54,636 bases of DNA, taken from assembly GCA_021803025.1 (NCBI GenBank), contig JAJZQV010000008.1:1-54636 (forward strand), given 5' to 3'. Positions 43,265 through 52,355 of this stretch are shown here, piece after piece. Every line of letters starts with the position of its first letter. Position 1 is the first letter of the stretch. This DNA is from Actinomycetes bacterium (GTDB lineage Bacteria; Actinomycetota; Actinomycetes; Propionibacteriales; Propionibacteriaceae). A model generated the notes under the pieces. The model was not told the DNA's origin, made no database searches, and saw nothing but the letters and a program-made list of their open reading frames with translations. The translations under genes and the position numbers were made by a program.

Positions 43265-44076
43265 GTCTTGTGGGCGTCGGGGCAGACGCTCCGGCGACAC
43301 CCGATGCACGACAGAAGGCGGGGACGAAGCGACGCCCGCCGAGCATCACCCTTCTGAACACGGCCTCGATCGTGTTCGGGATCGCGCTCTGGTGGGGACT
43401 GTCGTTGGCGGGCTTCAAGCTGCCCACCCCGCCCGAGGTCGTGAAGTCGGCGGTGAGGCTGCTGTCGGACGGCACGTTGGAGGGTGACATCCTCGCGAGC
43501 CTGCGCCGCGTTCTCACGGGGTTCGTCCTGGGCACGGCGCTGGCGATCCCGGTCGGCTTCCTGATGGGCTGGTACACCATTGCCAGGGCGCTGATCGAGC
43601 CCTGGGTGCAGTTCTTCCGGACGATCCCCCCGCTGGCGATCATCCCGCTCGCGATCGTGCTGCTGGGCATCGAGGAGACGCCGAAGATCTTCGTCATCTT
43701 CCTCGCCGCATTCCTCGCCTGCGTGATCTCGACCTTTCAGGGCGTCGTCAACGTGGACAAGACGCTGATCAACGCTGCCCGTGTCCTCGGGGCCAAGGAC
43801 GGCCGGATCTTCCTCAAGGTCGTCATCCCCGCGTCGACCCCGTTCATCCTGGTCGGGATGCGCGTCGGTCTGGGCTCAGCGTGGGCGACGTTGGTCGCCG
43901 CCGAGCTGATCGCGGCCCAGGAGGGGCTCGGCTACCGGATGCAGGCCGCGCAGCTCTACTACGACCTCCCGACGATCTTCGTTGGGCTCATCACGATCGG
44001 CGTGCTCGGGCTGCTCATGGACCGCCTCCTGCTCTTCGCCGAGCGCCGACTCACGGGATGGCAGGAACGCCGATGA
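43261..44076 (+). CDS. ABC transporter permease (SsuC/TauC-like)
   Basis: 271 residues, six membrane segments. It overlaps the regulator gene by 4 bp. The coupling motif is [20 protein letters not shown], and [20 protein letters not shown] is typical of nitrate/sulfonate/taurine-type permeases. Partner of the ATPase at 44073 and the binding protein at 44875. Confidence 0.92.
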   Translation: MSLVGVGADAPATPDARQKAGTKRRPPSITLLNTASIVFGIALWWGLSLAGFKLPTPPEVVKSAVRLLSDGTLEGDILASLRRVLTGFVLGTALAIPVGFLMGWYTIARALIEPWVQFFRTIPPLAIIPLAIVLLGIEETPKIFVIFLAAFLACVISTFQGVVNVDKTLINAARVLGAKDGRIFLKVVIPASTPFILVGMRVGLGSAWATLVAAELIAAQEGLGYRMQAAQLYYDLPTIFVGLITIGVLGLLMDRLLLFAERRLTGWQERR

Positions 44077-44837
44077 CCAGCTCGCCCAAGATTCAGGTGA
44101 TGGACGTCAGCAAGACGTTCAAGCTGGGAGGCGAGGACTTCGTCGCGCTCGACCATGTCTCGATCGACATCGCCGACAGGGAGTTCGTCACCGTCGTGGG
44201 ACCCTCAGGCTGCGGCAAGACGACCCTGATGAACATTCTCGCGGGGCTCGAGGAGCCCAGCTCGGGCAGGGCCCTGGTTGACGGCAAGCCGGTCGAGGGC
44301 CCCGGACCCGAGAGAGGCGTCATCTTCCAGCAGTACGCGCTCTTCCCCTGGCTGAGCGTGCGCAAGAACGTCGAGTTCGGCTTGGAGACGGCCGGCGTGG
44401 GCCGCAGGGAACGCCATGAGGTCGCCGAGAAGTACATCGCGATGGTCGGCCTGGAGCAGTTCGCGGACGCGCTGCCCAAGATGCTGTCCGGCGGCATGCG
44501 GCAGCGGTGCGCGATCGCGAGGGCGTACGCAGTGAACCCCTCGATCCTGCTCATGGACGAGCCGTTCGGGGCTCTCGATGCACTGACGCGCGTACGACTT
44601 CAGGAGCAGCTGCTCGAGACCTGGAGCCAGGACCGGCGCACTGTCGTGTTCATCACCCACGACGTCGACGAGGCCGTCTTCCTCGCCAACCGCGTGGTCG
44701 TCATGGCCGCCCGGCCAGGGCGCATCTTCACCACGATCGACGTCCCGGCTGTCACCCGGGACGAGGCATTCAGGATGTCCGACCAGTACGCCCACCTGCG
44801 CAACCAGGTCTGGTCAGCAGTGCACCACCAGTCCTGA
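44073..44837 (+). CDS. ABC transporter ATP-binding protein (SsuB/TauB-like)
   Basis: 254 residues, overlapping the permease by 4 bp. Walker [11 protein letters not shown]-loop [12 protein letters not shown], signature LSGGMRQR, Walker [12 protein letters not shown], and switch His in [11 protein letters not shown]. The PWLSV after the Q-loop and absence of a long C-terminal domain mark it as the sulfonate/nitrate/taurine class. Confidence 0.93.
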   Translation: MTSSPKIQVMDVSKTFKLGGEDFVALDHVSIDIADREFVTVVGPSGCGKTTLMNILAGLEEPSSGRALVDGKPVEGPGPERGVIFQQYALFPWLSVRKNVEFGLETAGVGRRERHEVAEKYIAMVGLEQFADALPKMLSGGMRQRCAIARAYAVNPSILLMDEPFGALDALTRVRLQEQLLETWSQDRRTVVFITHDVDEAVFLANRVVVMAARPGRIFTTIDVPAVTRDEAFRMSDQYAHLRNQVWSAVHHQS

Positions 44838-44874
44838 CGAACACCACACAACCCACACCAACAAAGGAAAGCTC

Positions 44875-45891
44875 ATGTCACTGTCACGTCGCGGCCTCCT
44901 GGCCGCCTCATTGGGCGCCGCCACTGCAGGGCTGGTTGGCTGCTCGTCCTCGATGCCCACGGCGACGACCAAGGGGGGCTCGTCAGCCTCGCTGCCGGCC
45001 GCTTCCATCACGTTCGGCTACATCGGCGACTTCAACGGGACGTCCCTGCTCGCCATCGCCGACGCCAAGGGCATGTGGGCCGAGCAGAACATCAAGGCCA
45101 CGACCAAGGTGTTCACCAACGGGCCCCTCCAGATCACCGCTCTGGGCACTGGCGACCTGCATTTCGGCTACATCGGCCCGGGAGCCTTCTGGCTGCCCGC
45201 GTCAGGACAGGCGAAGATCGTCGCGATGAACACCCTGGGCACGGCGGACCGCGTCATCGCTCAACCGGGCATCACGTCCATGGAGCAGCTCAAGGGCAAG
45301 AAGGTCGGCGTCCCCGAGGGCACCTCGGGCGACATGATCCTCACGCTGGCGCTCCAGAAAGCCGGGATGACGAAGGCCGACATCCAGGTCACGCCAATGG
45401 ACGCCTCGACGGTGGTCGCGGCCTTCTCGTCCAAGGCCATCGACGGCGCCGGCATCTGGTACCCGAACATCGCGACCATCAAGAAGTCCGTCCCCAACCT
45501 CGTCGAACTCGCCAAGAACCAGGACTTCGTGAGCAAGGTCGCCTTCCCCAACGCGTTCGTGGCCGGGAACAAGGTCGTCACCGACCAGAAGGACGTCACG
45601 ATCCGCGTCCTGAAGGTGCTGCGGAAGGCCATGCAGTTCCGCAAGGACAACCTCACCGAGACCATCAGCCTCACGGCCAAGATGCTCAAGCTGGACGAGG
45701 CAGCGGTGAGGGCGGACTCGGAGAACTGCGAGATCTTCTCCCCGGCTGAGTGGGACGCCAAGACGATGGACGGTACGACGACGAGCTGGCTCAAGGGCAT
45801 GGGTGACTACTTCCTGTCCGCGAAGAAGATCACGTCCAACCCGGCACCCAGCGAGTGGTATCTCGGCGACCTCTTCACGAGCGCCAAGTGA
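44875..45891 (+). CDS. ABC transporter substrate-binding lipoprotein (NMT1/SsuA-like)
   Basis: 338 residues, with AAAGGAAAG upstream. Signal with SLSRRGLLAASLG and lipobox GLVGC (Cys 23). The mature protein has the SsuA/NMT1 pattern: ITFGYIGDFNGTSLLAIADA, MWAEQNIKATTKVFTNGP, LKGKKVGVPEGTSGDMIL and IDGAGIWYPNIATI. Binding proteins of this class recognise sulfonates, sulfate esters, nitrate or thiamine precursors. Being linked to sulfatases, it likely binds an organic sulfate ester. The stop overlaps the start of the next sulfatase gene. Confidence 0.9.
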   Translation: MSLSRRGLLAASLGAATAGLVGCSSSMPTATTKGGSSASLPAASITFGYIGDFNGTSLLAIADAKGMWAEQNIKATTKVFTNGPLQITALGTGDLHFGYIGPGAFWLPASGQAKIVAMNTLGTADRVIAQPGITSMEQLKGKKVGVPEGTSGDMILTLALQKAGMTKADIQVTPMDASTVVAAFSSKAIDGAGIWYPNIATIKKSVPNLVELAKNQDFVSKVAFPNAFVAGNKVVTDQKDVTIRVLKVLRKAMQFRKDNLTETISLTAKMLKLDEAAVRADSENCEIFSPAEWDAKTMDGTTTSWLKGMGDYFLSAKKITSNPAPSEWYLGDLFTSAK

Positions 45892-47396
45892 CGAAGCGAC
45901 GCAGGAACATCCTGTTCCTCATGACCGACCAGCACCGTCGGGACACGCTGGGCTGCTACGGCGGTCCGGGGGCGCATACGCCGGTCCTGGACGGTCTGGC
46001 CGCGACCGGGGTGCGGTTCGACCAGTGGTACACACCCACGGCGATCTGCACACCGGCGCGGGCGTCGCTCCTGACCGGAAAGCTGCCGTTCCGCCACCGG
46101 CTGCTGGCGAACGCGGAACGCAACGTCGGCTACATCGAGGACCTGCCGCGGGACGCCTTCTCCTTCTCCCGGACGCTGCGCGATGCCGGGTACAACGTCG
46201 GGCTGATGGGGAAGTGGCACGCCGGCGAGCACCTCACCGCCCGCGACTTCGGGTTCGAGGGACCGCACTTCGTCGGATGGCACAACCAGATCGACCACCC
46301 CGAGTACCTGGCGTACCTGCAGCAGGGCGGCCACCCTCCGTACGAGATCCACGACCGGATCCGCGGGACGCTGCCGAACGGCGGTCCGGGCAACCTTCTC
46401 GCGGCACGTCTCAAGCAGCCCACGGAGGCCACGTTCGAGCACTTCCTGGCCACACGGACCATCGAGATGCTCCGGGAGTACGCGGTCGCCGTGGAGCGGG
46501 GCACTCCGTTCTACCTCGCCCTGCACTTCTCCGGGCCACACCTGCCGTACATCCTTCCGGACGAGTGGTTCGACCTCGTCGACCCGGCGACGGTGGAGCT
46601 GCCACGCTCGACGCTGGAGACCTTCGAGGGCAAGCCGCCGGTGCAGAAGAACTACTCCGCCCACTGGACGTACGACACGCTGACGCCGGAGGAGTCCCGC
46701 ACGCTGATCGCGGTGTACCGGGGTTATGTGGCGCTTCTTGACTTCGAGCTCGGACGAGTGCTGGCGGCGCTCGACGAGCTGGGCCTCACCGACGACACTG
46801 CTGTCTTCTTCACCTCCGATCATGGCGAGTTCACCGGCTCGCACCGGCTGCACGACAAGGGGCCGGCCATGTACGACGACATCTACCGCACCTGCGGTCT
46901 GCTGCGCGTCCCCGGTGAGGCGTCCGGCGAGGTGCGCGAGCAGTTCGTGAGCCTCGTCGACTGCACCGCGACGATCCTCGACCTGGCCGGGCTCGACCCG
47001 TCGGCCGCGGTCGACTCACGTAGCCTGCTGCCGCTCATGTCACCCGGCAACGACCAGGCGCCCTGGGACCCGGCGATCGTGGGCGAGTTCCACGGCCACC
47101 ATTTCCCGTACCCTCAGCGGATGCTCCGGACCCGTACGCACAAGCTCGTCGTCAACCCCGAGTCGGTGAACGAGCTGTACGACCTGGTGCGCGACCCGGA
47201 CGAGATGGTCAACGTCTACAGGCTGCCGGAGTACGAGGAGGTCAGGAACGGCCTGCTCCGTGACCTGTACGAGCGGCTGCGGGCCCGCGGCGACAACTTC
47301 TACCACTGGATGACGTCGGCGTACCCGGTCGGCGACCTCTCGTACGACCCGTCCATGGGGGGCCTGGACGACGATTCGTACCCTGTGCGTGCTTGA
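45888..47396 (+). CDS. Type I sulfatase, cytoplasmic (sulfatase 2)
   Basis: 502 residues from the GTG at 45888, which overlaps the binding protein stop (GTGA). The formylglycine motif is CTPAR with Cys at 54 (TAICTPARASLLTG); DQH at 14-16 starts the metal site, with GKWHAGEH and FTSDHGEFTGSH further on. No signal peptide. It is the last gene of the ROK-ABC operon and the functional match of an importer for sulfate esters. It can be activated by the maturase encoded at 39227 on the other arm of the locus. Confidence 0.92.
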   Translation: MTKRRRNILFLMTDQHRRDTLGCYGGPGAHTPVLDGLAATGVRFDQWYTPTAICTPARASLLTGKLPFRHRLLANAERNVGYIEDLPRDAFSFSRTLRDAGYNVGLMGKWHAGEHLTARDFGFEGPHFVGWHNQIDHPEYLAYLQQGGHPPYEIHDRIRGTLPNGGPGNLLAARLKQPTEATFEHFLATRTIEMLREYAVAVERGTPFYLALHFSGPHLPYILPDEWFDLVDPATVELPRSTLETFEGKPPVQKNYSAHWTYDTLTPEESRTLIAVYRGYVALLDFELGRVLAALDELGLTDDTAVFFTSDHGEFTGSHRLHDKGPAMYDDIYRTCGLLRVPGEASGEVREQFVSLVDCTATILDLAGLDPSAAVDSRSLLPLMSPGNDQAPWDPAIVGEFHGHHFPYPQRMLRTRTHKLVVNPESVNELYDLVRDPDEMVNVYRLPEYEEVRNGLLRDLYERLRARGDNFYHWMTSAYPVGDLSYDPSMGGLDDDSYPVRA

Positions 47397-47413
47397 GCAA
47401 GGCCTGATGCTCC

Positions 47414-47494
47414 GACCGGTCGGGTGACCACGTCGAGCCGCTGGCGCCGCTGTACGCCGCGCGCCGAGGCGAGTACTGCCTGATCTACCGCGCC
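47414..47494 (+). pseudogene. RelE-type toxin fragment
   Basis: The frame reads VEPLAPLYAARRGEYCLIYR, the central part of a RelE/ParE toxin. The intact toxin at 51863-52123 has EPLAPLYAARRGEYRVIYR, and over 57 bases from 47435 the two DNA sequences differ at about six positions by eye. The rest of the gene is lost on both sides. It has the same orientation as the intact gene and lies just outside the lower-GC sulfatase/MFS/LacI block. Confidence 0.8.
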
Positions 47495-47519
47495 ACCGCC
47501 CCGGGTGGTAGCGAGGCAC

Positions 47520-48926
47520 TCAACGAACGAGCTTCCTGCCACTGGTCAGCTGATCGACGATCCAGTCGTTCGCGACCAGGCTGTCGCCGTCGCGCTGGAG
47601 CTGCTGGAGCAGCTCCAGCCGCAGTTCCTGCACGATGTCATGGAGCGATACGTCCGCGATTCGGTTGGTGATCTCGTTCGGATCGTTGCGCATGTCGTAG
47701 AGCTCATCCGTGTCGGTGAGGTTCCATACGTATTTCCAGGCGTTCGTGCGAATCATCCGCTGGGAGAAGAGTCCGAACTGCTGACCATTGTAGGTGGATA
47801 CGACATGTCGCCGCCGTGCAATGTCTGGGGACTCCTCAAACTGGAGTTTGTCCCGTGACGTCAAGAGCTCCACCCCGTGGCTGATAGGGGGCGGTGGGAA
47901 GCCGATGATCGACGCGATGGTAGGAGGAAGATCGAGTGTGTTGTAGGCGAAGCTCTCGCTGCGAGAACCGGCTGGGATCCGTCCTGGCCAACGAAGGATC
48001 AACGGTACCCGCACTACGTCGTCGTACATGATGTAATGCTTGTCCATCATGCCGTGGGCTCCGCACATATCACCATGGTCGGAGGTGTAGACCACAAGAG
48101 TGTCCTCTGCGCCACCGACCTCGTCCAGGGTCTTCAGAACCGTTCCGATCGCAGCGTCCATCTGGCAGATCACCGCATAGTACCGTGCGACCACGGGGGC
48201 CCAATCCGACCATGTGTAGTTCTCGACGCCCCAGTTGACTCTCTGCTGTCTCTGGATGTAGGGCTTTCCCTCCAGCGCATCGGAGAAGTCGAGCCACTCT
48301 GGGATTCCGTCTTCCGGGAACAACGCTGCGAACTCCGCCGTGGGAAGGCACGGCAGGTGCGGCTCGAGGAAATCCAGTCGCGCATGCCATGGTCTGCCGG
48401 ACGTCGTCATCTCTTGGATGAACTCGGATGTTTGTCTCGCCAGCCAGTGCGTTCGGCTGTCCTCGGTCGGCACCGGGTCGACGGCCCCGAACCAGTCGGT
48501 CGACATCGGATGCTCGGGATAGCGCTCGAGCCTCCACGCCTCGTACTGCTCTAGCTGAATCCATCGATCGTATCCAAACTCGGTCGGACCGTGGTCGGGG
48601 TTGACATGCCACTTGCCGACGTACTGTGTCGCGTAGTCGGCCCGCTGGAGCTCGCGTGCCCACGAATACTCGTCCGGGCGCAGGGCAGGGATCCGGGAGC
48701 CCAGGTCATAGTTCCACAGGCCTCCGTGGGTTTCCGGCCGCCGCCCGGTGAGTAGCGACTGACGGGCCGGGGTACACAGCGGGATCGGTGTGAAGGCGTG
48801 GCCGAACCACATCCCGCCCGCGGCGAGCGCGTCCAGGTGTGGTGTCGAGACGGGGTAGGCGCCACTCGCGCCGACGCAGTCAAGTCGGTGCTGGTCGGAG
48901 ACGATCAGGAGGATGTTGGGTGTCAT
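47520..48926 (-). CDS. Type I sulfatase, cytoplasmic (sulfatase 3)
   Basis: 468 residues. Formylglycine motif CTPAR with Cys at 51 (IPLCTPARQSLLTG), metal site DQH at 11-13, VGKWHVNPDHG, and YTSDHGDMCGAHGMMDKH. No signal peptide. Codon choice is less GC-biased than for sulfatases 1 and 2, so it is not a recent local duplicate of them. The start overlaps the MFS transporter stop by 4 bp, so transporter and sulfatase are made together. It should desulfate a compound brought in by the MFS protein, and relies on a maturase encoded elsewhere (39227 is a candidate). Confidence 0.92.
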   Translation of the reverse strand: MTPNILLIVSDQHRLDCVGASGAYPVSTPHLDALAAGGMWFGHAFTPIPLCTPARQSLLTGRRPETHGGLWNYDLGSRIPALRPDEYSWARELQRADYATQYVGKWHVNPDHGPTEFGYDRWIQLEQYEAWRLERYPEHPMSTDWFGAVDPVPTEDSRTHWLARQTSEFIQEMTTSGRPWHARLDFLEPHLPCLPTAEFAALFPEDGIPEWLDFSDALEGKPYIQRQQRVNWGVENYTWSDWAPVVARYYAVICQMDAAIGTVLKTLDEVGGAEDTLVVYTSDHGDMCGAHGMMDKHYIMYDDVVRVPLILRWPGRIPAGSRSESFAYNTLDLPPTIASIIGFPPPPISHGVELLTSRDKLQFEESPDIARRRHVVSTYNGQQFGLFSQRMIRTNAWKYVWNLTDTDELYDMRNDPNEITNRIADVSLHDIVQELRLELLQQLQRDGDSLVANDWIVDQLTSGRKLVR

Positions 48927-50191
48927 GCTCGCTCCGCTGCGATCTCCTCAAGGCTCTTTCCCGCTGTGTTCGGCATGAACACGACTCCGATGAGCCCGCT
49001 GATGACCAGGAAGCCCGTGAGCAGCCACCCAAGGGTTGCGACTCCGACCGATGCGATCACCGGCACGGCCAGGCTCCAGAAGAACAGCACGACCCGAACG
49101 CTCCCGTACACCAGTCCCTGGCCCGTGGCTCGCACGCTTGTCGGGAACAGCTCGTTCAGCCAGACCCTGATCATGGGGTACTGAGCCATGCCCTGACCGA
49201 CCCCGAAGAGAACCACGTTGGCGATGGCCACCGGCGTGGTCAGGGGCAACACCGCGAAGAGGAGGAACGCGATGGCTTGCAGCGCGGCGCCCACCGCGAA
49301 CATCAGCCGCCTGTGGCTCGTGTCCCCGAGCGGCATGAAGATCAAAGCGACCGACAACAGCCCGCAGAGGAAGCCCAGTCCTTGGATGGCAACCGACCCG
49401 GCTTGGCTCTGGGCGCCGAGCGTTCGTAGAAGGAATGGCAAGAAGACTCCGTTGGTCCCCGCTGCCAAGTTCCAGAAGAGGAACACGCCTCCCGTGAAAG
49501 CGATCGCCTTGCCGCTGGCCCTGTGGAAGAGCTCCCGGATGGCTCGTATGGACAGGGCGTTACCCCCATCGGATCCAGCCTTTTCCTTCCAGCGAAGCGA
49601 CTCACCCATTCCACGTCGCAGGGCCCAGGTGAGCATGGCGAGGACGAACAGGTGCCCGAAGATGATTCTCGGTCCCCACGACCCGAGGGGCGCAACGGCG
49701 ACGGCTATTGCGAGGACGCCAACAGGGCCGAGGTTCCACAGAATATTGGTGACACCCATCATCCGGCTCCGCGACCGTTTCGGTGAGCTTTCGCTCAGGA
49801 GCGCCCAGGAGGTGGGGATGTCGATCCCGACTGCGACGCCGACCACGAGCGATCCGATGATGAGCATGGGCACGCTGCCGGCAAAGACGAACAGCAGTGT
49901 TCCCACTGCGTAGACGAGAAGGTCGAACTGGTAGATGGTCTTACGCCCGATAGCATCACCCAGCCTGCCTCCCACAATGGCGCCGATACCAGCGGCCAAG
50001 GCGTTCGGACCAAGGGCGGTGATCAGTCCTATGGTTGATGAGGCTAGGCCGAACTGCGTCTTCCATACTGCCAACGAGGCACCGATGGCGACGATGGAAC
50101 CGGCATCGATATAGTCGGCCATCGATGTGAGGAAGGCGAGTTTCCAGGGATTCCGTCCCTGCTCAACGATTACTTCTGCCTGGCTGCTCAT
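48923..50191 (-). CDS. MFS transporter (sugar-porter-like)
   Basis: 422 residues from the ATG at 50191, with AAAGG eight bases upstream. About 12 membrane segments; loop 2-3 reads GGRLGDAIGRKTIYQFDLLV, the MFS signature, and the matching loop in the second half is PLGDTSHRRLMF. The PTSWALLSESSPKRSRSRM stretch resembles sugar/organic-acid porters. Coupled to sulfatase 3 by a 4-bp overlap, it likely imports a sulfated sugar or aromatic. Its promoter carries the double operator at 50220-50247. Confidence 0.88.
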   Translation of the reverse strand: MSSQAEVIVEQGRNPWKLAFLTSMADYIDAGSIVAIGASLAVWKTQFGLASSTIGLITALGPNALAAGIGAIVGGRLGDAIGRKTIYQFDLLVYAVGTLLFVFAGSVPMLIIGSLVVGVAVGIDIPTSWALLSESSPKRSRSRMMGVTNILWNLGPVGVLAIAVAVAPLGSWGPRIIFGHLFVLAMLTWALRRGMGESLRWKEKAGSDGGNALSIRAIRELFHRASGKAIAFTGGVFLFWNLAAGTNGVFLPFLLRTLGAQSQAGSVAIQGLGFLCGLLSVALIFMPLGDTSHRRLMFAVGAALQAIAFLLFAVLPLTTPVAIANVVLFGVGQGMAQYPMIRVWLNELFPTSVRATGQGLVYGSVRVVLFFWSLAVPVIASVGVATLGWLLTGFLVISGLIGVVFMPNTAGKSLEEIAAERA

Positions 50192-50219
50192 ATGACACAC
50201 CTTTGTGAGAGTCGTCGCC

Positions 50220-50279
50220 GGTGGATCGATCCATGCATCGATCCACCGATACTATAGAGTTCGTCTGAGTGGGCGTCAA
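50220..50279 (-). promoter_or_regulatory. Strong promoter with extended LacI-type operator for the MFS-sulfatase operon
   Basis: On the minus strand TTGACG (50279-50274), 17 bp, TATAGT (50256-50251) form a near-consensus promoter. Directly at the start site lies a 28-bp inverted repeat (50220-50247) with perfect arms GGTGGATCGAT and ATCGATCCACC. It can also be read as two abutting 12-mers, TGGATCGATCCA (50222-50233) and TGCATCGATCCA (50234-50245). The core matches the operators at 384 and 2908 with one change. The divergent LacI gene (50301) is the probable source of the repressor. Confidence 0.8.
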
Positions 50280-50300
50280 CGGGCGAGTATCCTCATCTGC

Positions 50301-51344
50301 GTGACTGTGGGCAGTAGCAACAGGAATCGGCGTCCCGTGAAGATGCTCGACATCGCTGCGGCCGCGGGCGTGTCGCGATCCACAGTGTCGAACGTGATGC
50401 GAGATCTCCCGAGTGTGGCTCCCGAGGTTCGAGCACGGGTCGTCCGCGAGGCCGAGAGGCTGGGGTACCTGTACAACCGTGGGGCCGCCACCTTGCGGAT
50501 GCAGCAGTCGCACCTCATTGGCCTGGTGATTCCGGACCTGGCCAACCCGTTCATCGCCGAGGCCCTGCGCGGCGCCGAAGATGCTCTCGTGCCTCATGGA
50601 TACCTCGTCGTGTCAGCGCGGACGAACGATGAGGTCGACCGCCAAACCCAGATCCTCAGGAACCTGGCTGAGCACCGGGTCGACGGCGTGATGCTTCTCC
50701 CCGCTGTGAAAACCGACGGCGCGGCGATCTCGAAGGCGCTCAACGCCCTCCCCACCGTCTTCCTGAACCGCGACGTCCCGGGCTGCGGCGTGGAGTATGT
50801 CGGGCCGGACGAGGCGTCCATCGGCCGACTCGGCGCGGCCCACCTTGTCGGAGTCCATCAGTGCGAGACGGTCGCCTACTTCGGAGGCCCCGAGCTGGCG
50901 TCGCCGCGGGCTATTCGCAGGGAGCAGTTCATCGACGTCGCCACGGCCGCGGGGGCCACGGTTGTCGAGGAGTGGTCGGTGCCGTGCGAGCCGACCCCGA
51001 ATGCCGCGTACGTCGCCGCGCAACGCCTGATGAAGGCCTCGACCCTTCCCACGGGCATCCACTGTCACAGTGACGAGATCGCTTACGGCGTTCTCCGCGC
51101 GCTCCGCGAGAACTTCGTTCCGATCTCCAGGTGCCGCATCCTCGGTACAGACAACGTGCCGAATTCAGCCTTCGCGAGTCCCAGCCTCACTACCATCTCC
51201 GTCGATGCGTTCGCCATCGGCCGAGTCGCGGCCGAACGAATGCTGCGGCAGTTGGGAGAGGCTCCGGACAGTCGCATGATGGTGCCTCCGGCTCGCCTAG
51301 TCGAACGCGAGTCCTGTGGATGCCGGGTGTGCGAACCCGGCTAG
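50301..51344 (+). CDS. LacI-family repressor of the MFS-sulfatase operon
   Basis: 347 residues if the GTG at 50301 is used; a GTG at 50307 is also possible, and no ribosome site is obvious. The helix-turn-helix is VKMLDIAAAAGVSRSTVSNV with hinge YNRGAATLRMQQSHLIG, then the effector domain (PDLANPFIAEALRGAEDAL, VDGVMLLPAV, AYFGGPELASPRAIRREQF). The C-terminus is Cys-rich (ESCGCRVC). It is divergent from the operon at 50191, with the operator between. The same core sequence at the left end of the window suggests it may also control those genes. Confidence 0.9.
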   Translation: MTVGSSNRNRRPVKMLDIAAAAGVSRSTVSNVMRDLPSVAPEVRARVVREAERLGYLYNRGAATLRMQQSHLIGLVIPDLANPFIAEALRGAEDALVPHGYLVVSARTNDEVDRQTQILRNLAEHRVDGVMLLPAVKTDGAAISKALNALPTVFLNRDVPGCGVEYVGPDEASIGRLGAAHLVGVHQCETVAYFGGPELASPRAIRREQFIDVATAAGATVVEEWSVPCEPTPNAAYVAAQRLMKASTLPTGIHCHSDEIAYGVLRALRENFVPISRCRILGTDNVPNSAFASPSLTTISVDAFAIGRVAAERMLRQLGEAPDSRMMVPPARLVERESCGCRVCEPG

Positions 51345-51580
51345 GAAGGCGAGGTTGCCGAGCGCGGCTTCATCAACGCATCAACGCGGACGCAGCAAAC
51401 CTCTGCAAGAAGCACGGCCCGACCAGCGGACACCCCCATGAGTGGAGTTCCCCTCGCCGGGGTCGTACCGGTCGCGGGGGAACAGTCATCCGTGAGCAGA
51501 GAGTCGATGCGAGCGGCTGGAAACGAGGAAGTAGTCGAGCCAGGGGTGGCGAGCAGTCGAAGCGCGCTAGAATTCTGTAC
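51345..51580 (+). promoter_or_regulatory. Intergenic region with a probable leaderless promoter for the toxin-antitoxin pair
   Basis: No gene is recognised in these 236 bp. Near the end, TAGAAT (51568-51573) lies seven bases before the antitoxin ATG at 51581, so transcription would start at or next to the start codon. The -35 region is not conserved, as is usual in actinomycetes with a good -10 box. Confidence 0.45.
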
Positions 51581-51856
51581 ATGACCACTCTGTCGTTGGC
51601 TGAAGCTCGGGCGAACCTTTCGAAGCTCGTGGAGTCGGCAGTCACCACCCACGAGCGGTTCGAGGTAACCCGCAACGGCGATCGGGTGGCCGTTTTGCTG
51701 GGGGCGGATGACTACGACGCACTGCTGGAGACCCTCGACATCCTGAGCAACCCCGACGAGGTGGAAGCGGTACGGGTCGGCCTGTCCGAGCTGGAGGCGG
51801 GGGAGACCAGTACTGCTGACGAGGTCCGGGCGGCGTTGGCTGCGCGCGGCCTGTAG
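51581..51856 (+). CDS. Phd/YefM-family antitoxin
   Basis: 91 residues. The N-terminal half reads LSLAEARANLSKLVESAVTT and FEVTRNGDRVAVLLGADDYD, the DNA-binding domain of Phd/YefM antitoxins. The acidic C-terminus (LSELEAGETSTADEVRAAL) is expected to wrap around and neutralise the toxin encoded 6 bp downstream. The pair should autorepress its own promoter. Confidence 0.9.
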   Translation: MTTLSLAEARANLSKLVESAVTTHERFEVTRNGDRVAVLLGADDYDALLETLDILSNPDEVEAVRVGLSELEAGETSTADEVRAALAARGL

Positions 51857-51862
51857 TCCCGG

Positions 51863-52123
51863 ATGCCCAGCCCGTACGACGTCGTCTTCACCCGCTCGGC
51901 GCGACGCGCTTTGGAGGTAGAGCTGCCGGAGAAGGTCGCCGCGGCAGCCTTCGAGTTCATCATGGGACCGTTGCGGGAGAACCCCCGACGGGTCGGGAAG
52001 CCGCTACGCGAGCCGCTGGCACCGCTGTACGCCGCCCGCCGAGGGGAGTACCGCGTGATCTATCGCATTGTCGACGAACGCCTGGTTATCGAAGTCGTCT
52101 CCATCGTCCACCGGACCCCCTGA
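51863..52123 (+). CDS. RelE/ParE-family toxin
   Basis: 86 residues. Typical RelE sequence: YDVVFTRSARRALEVELPEK, GKPLREPLAPLYAARRGEYR and VIYRIVDERLVIEVVSIVHR. Basic residues in the central strands and the C-terminal Arg/His fit a ribosome-dependent mRNA interferase. It is made together with the antitoxin upstream. A broken copy of its middle part lies at 47414-47494. Confidence 0.9.
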   Translation: MPSPYDVVFTRSARRALEVELPEKVAAAAFEFIMGPLRENPRRVGKPLREPLAPLYAARRGEYRVIYRIVDERLVIEVVSIVHRTP

Positions 52124-52355
52124 CCACCCGCCGCACCCGCACGAGCAAGAAACCCAGTGGAGAAGCCGGGCACACCGGCGGCCACCCACACCCTCACGCC
52201 GAATCCCTACTCAACTCAGTCCCGAAATGCAGAAACGGTCACCTACGAATACGCATCGGCGGATCGACGATCTGGGAGGTGTTGCTGTGAGTCACCCGAC
52301 CCCGACAGCGTCGGGCCCGCACCTCGTCTCGCAGACACCGGCCTTCCCGGGCGGC

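Noticed and set aside
52165-52179. GCCGG-GCACA-CCGGC hairpin after the toxin gene as a terminator
   Set aside because: A 5-bp stem without a T-run is too weak in DNA of this GC content.
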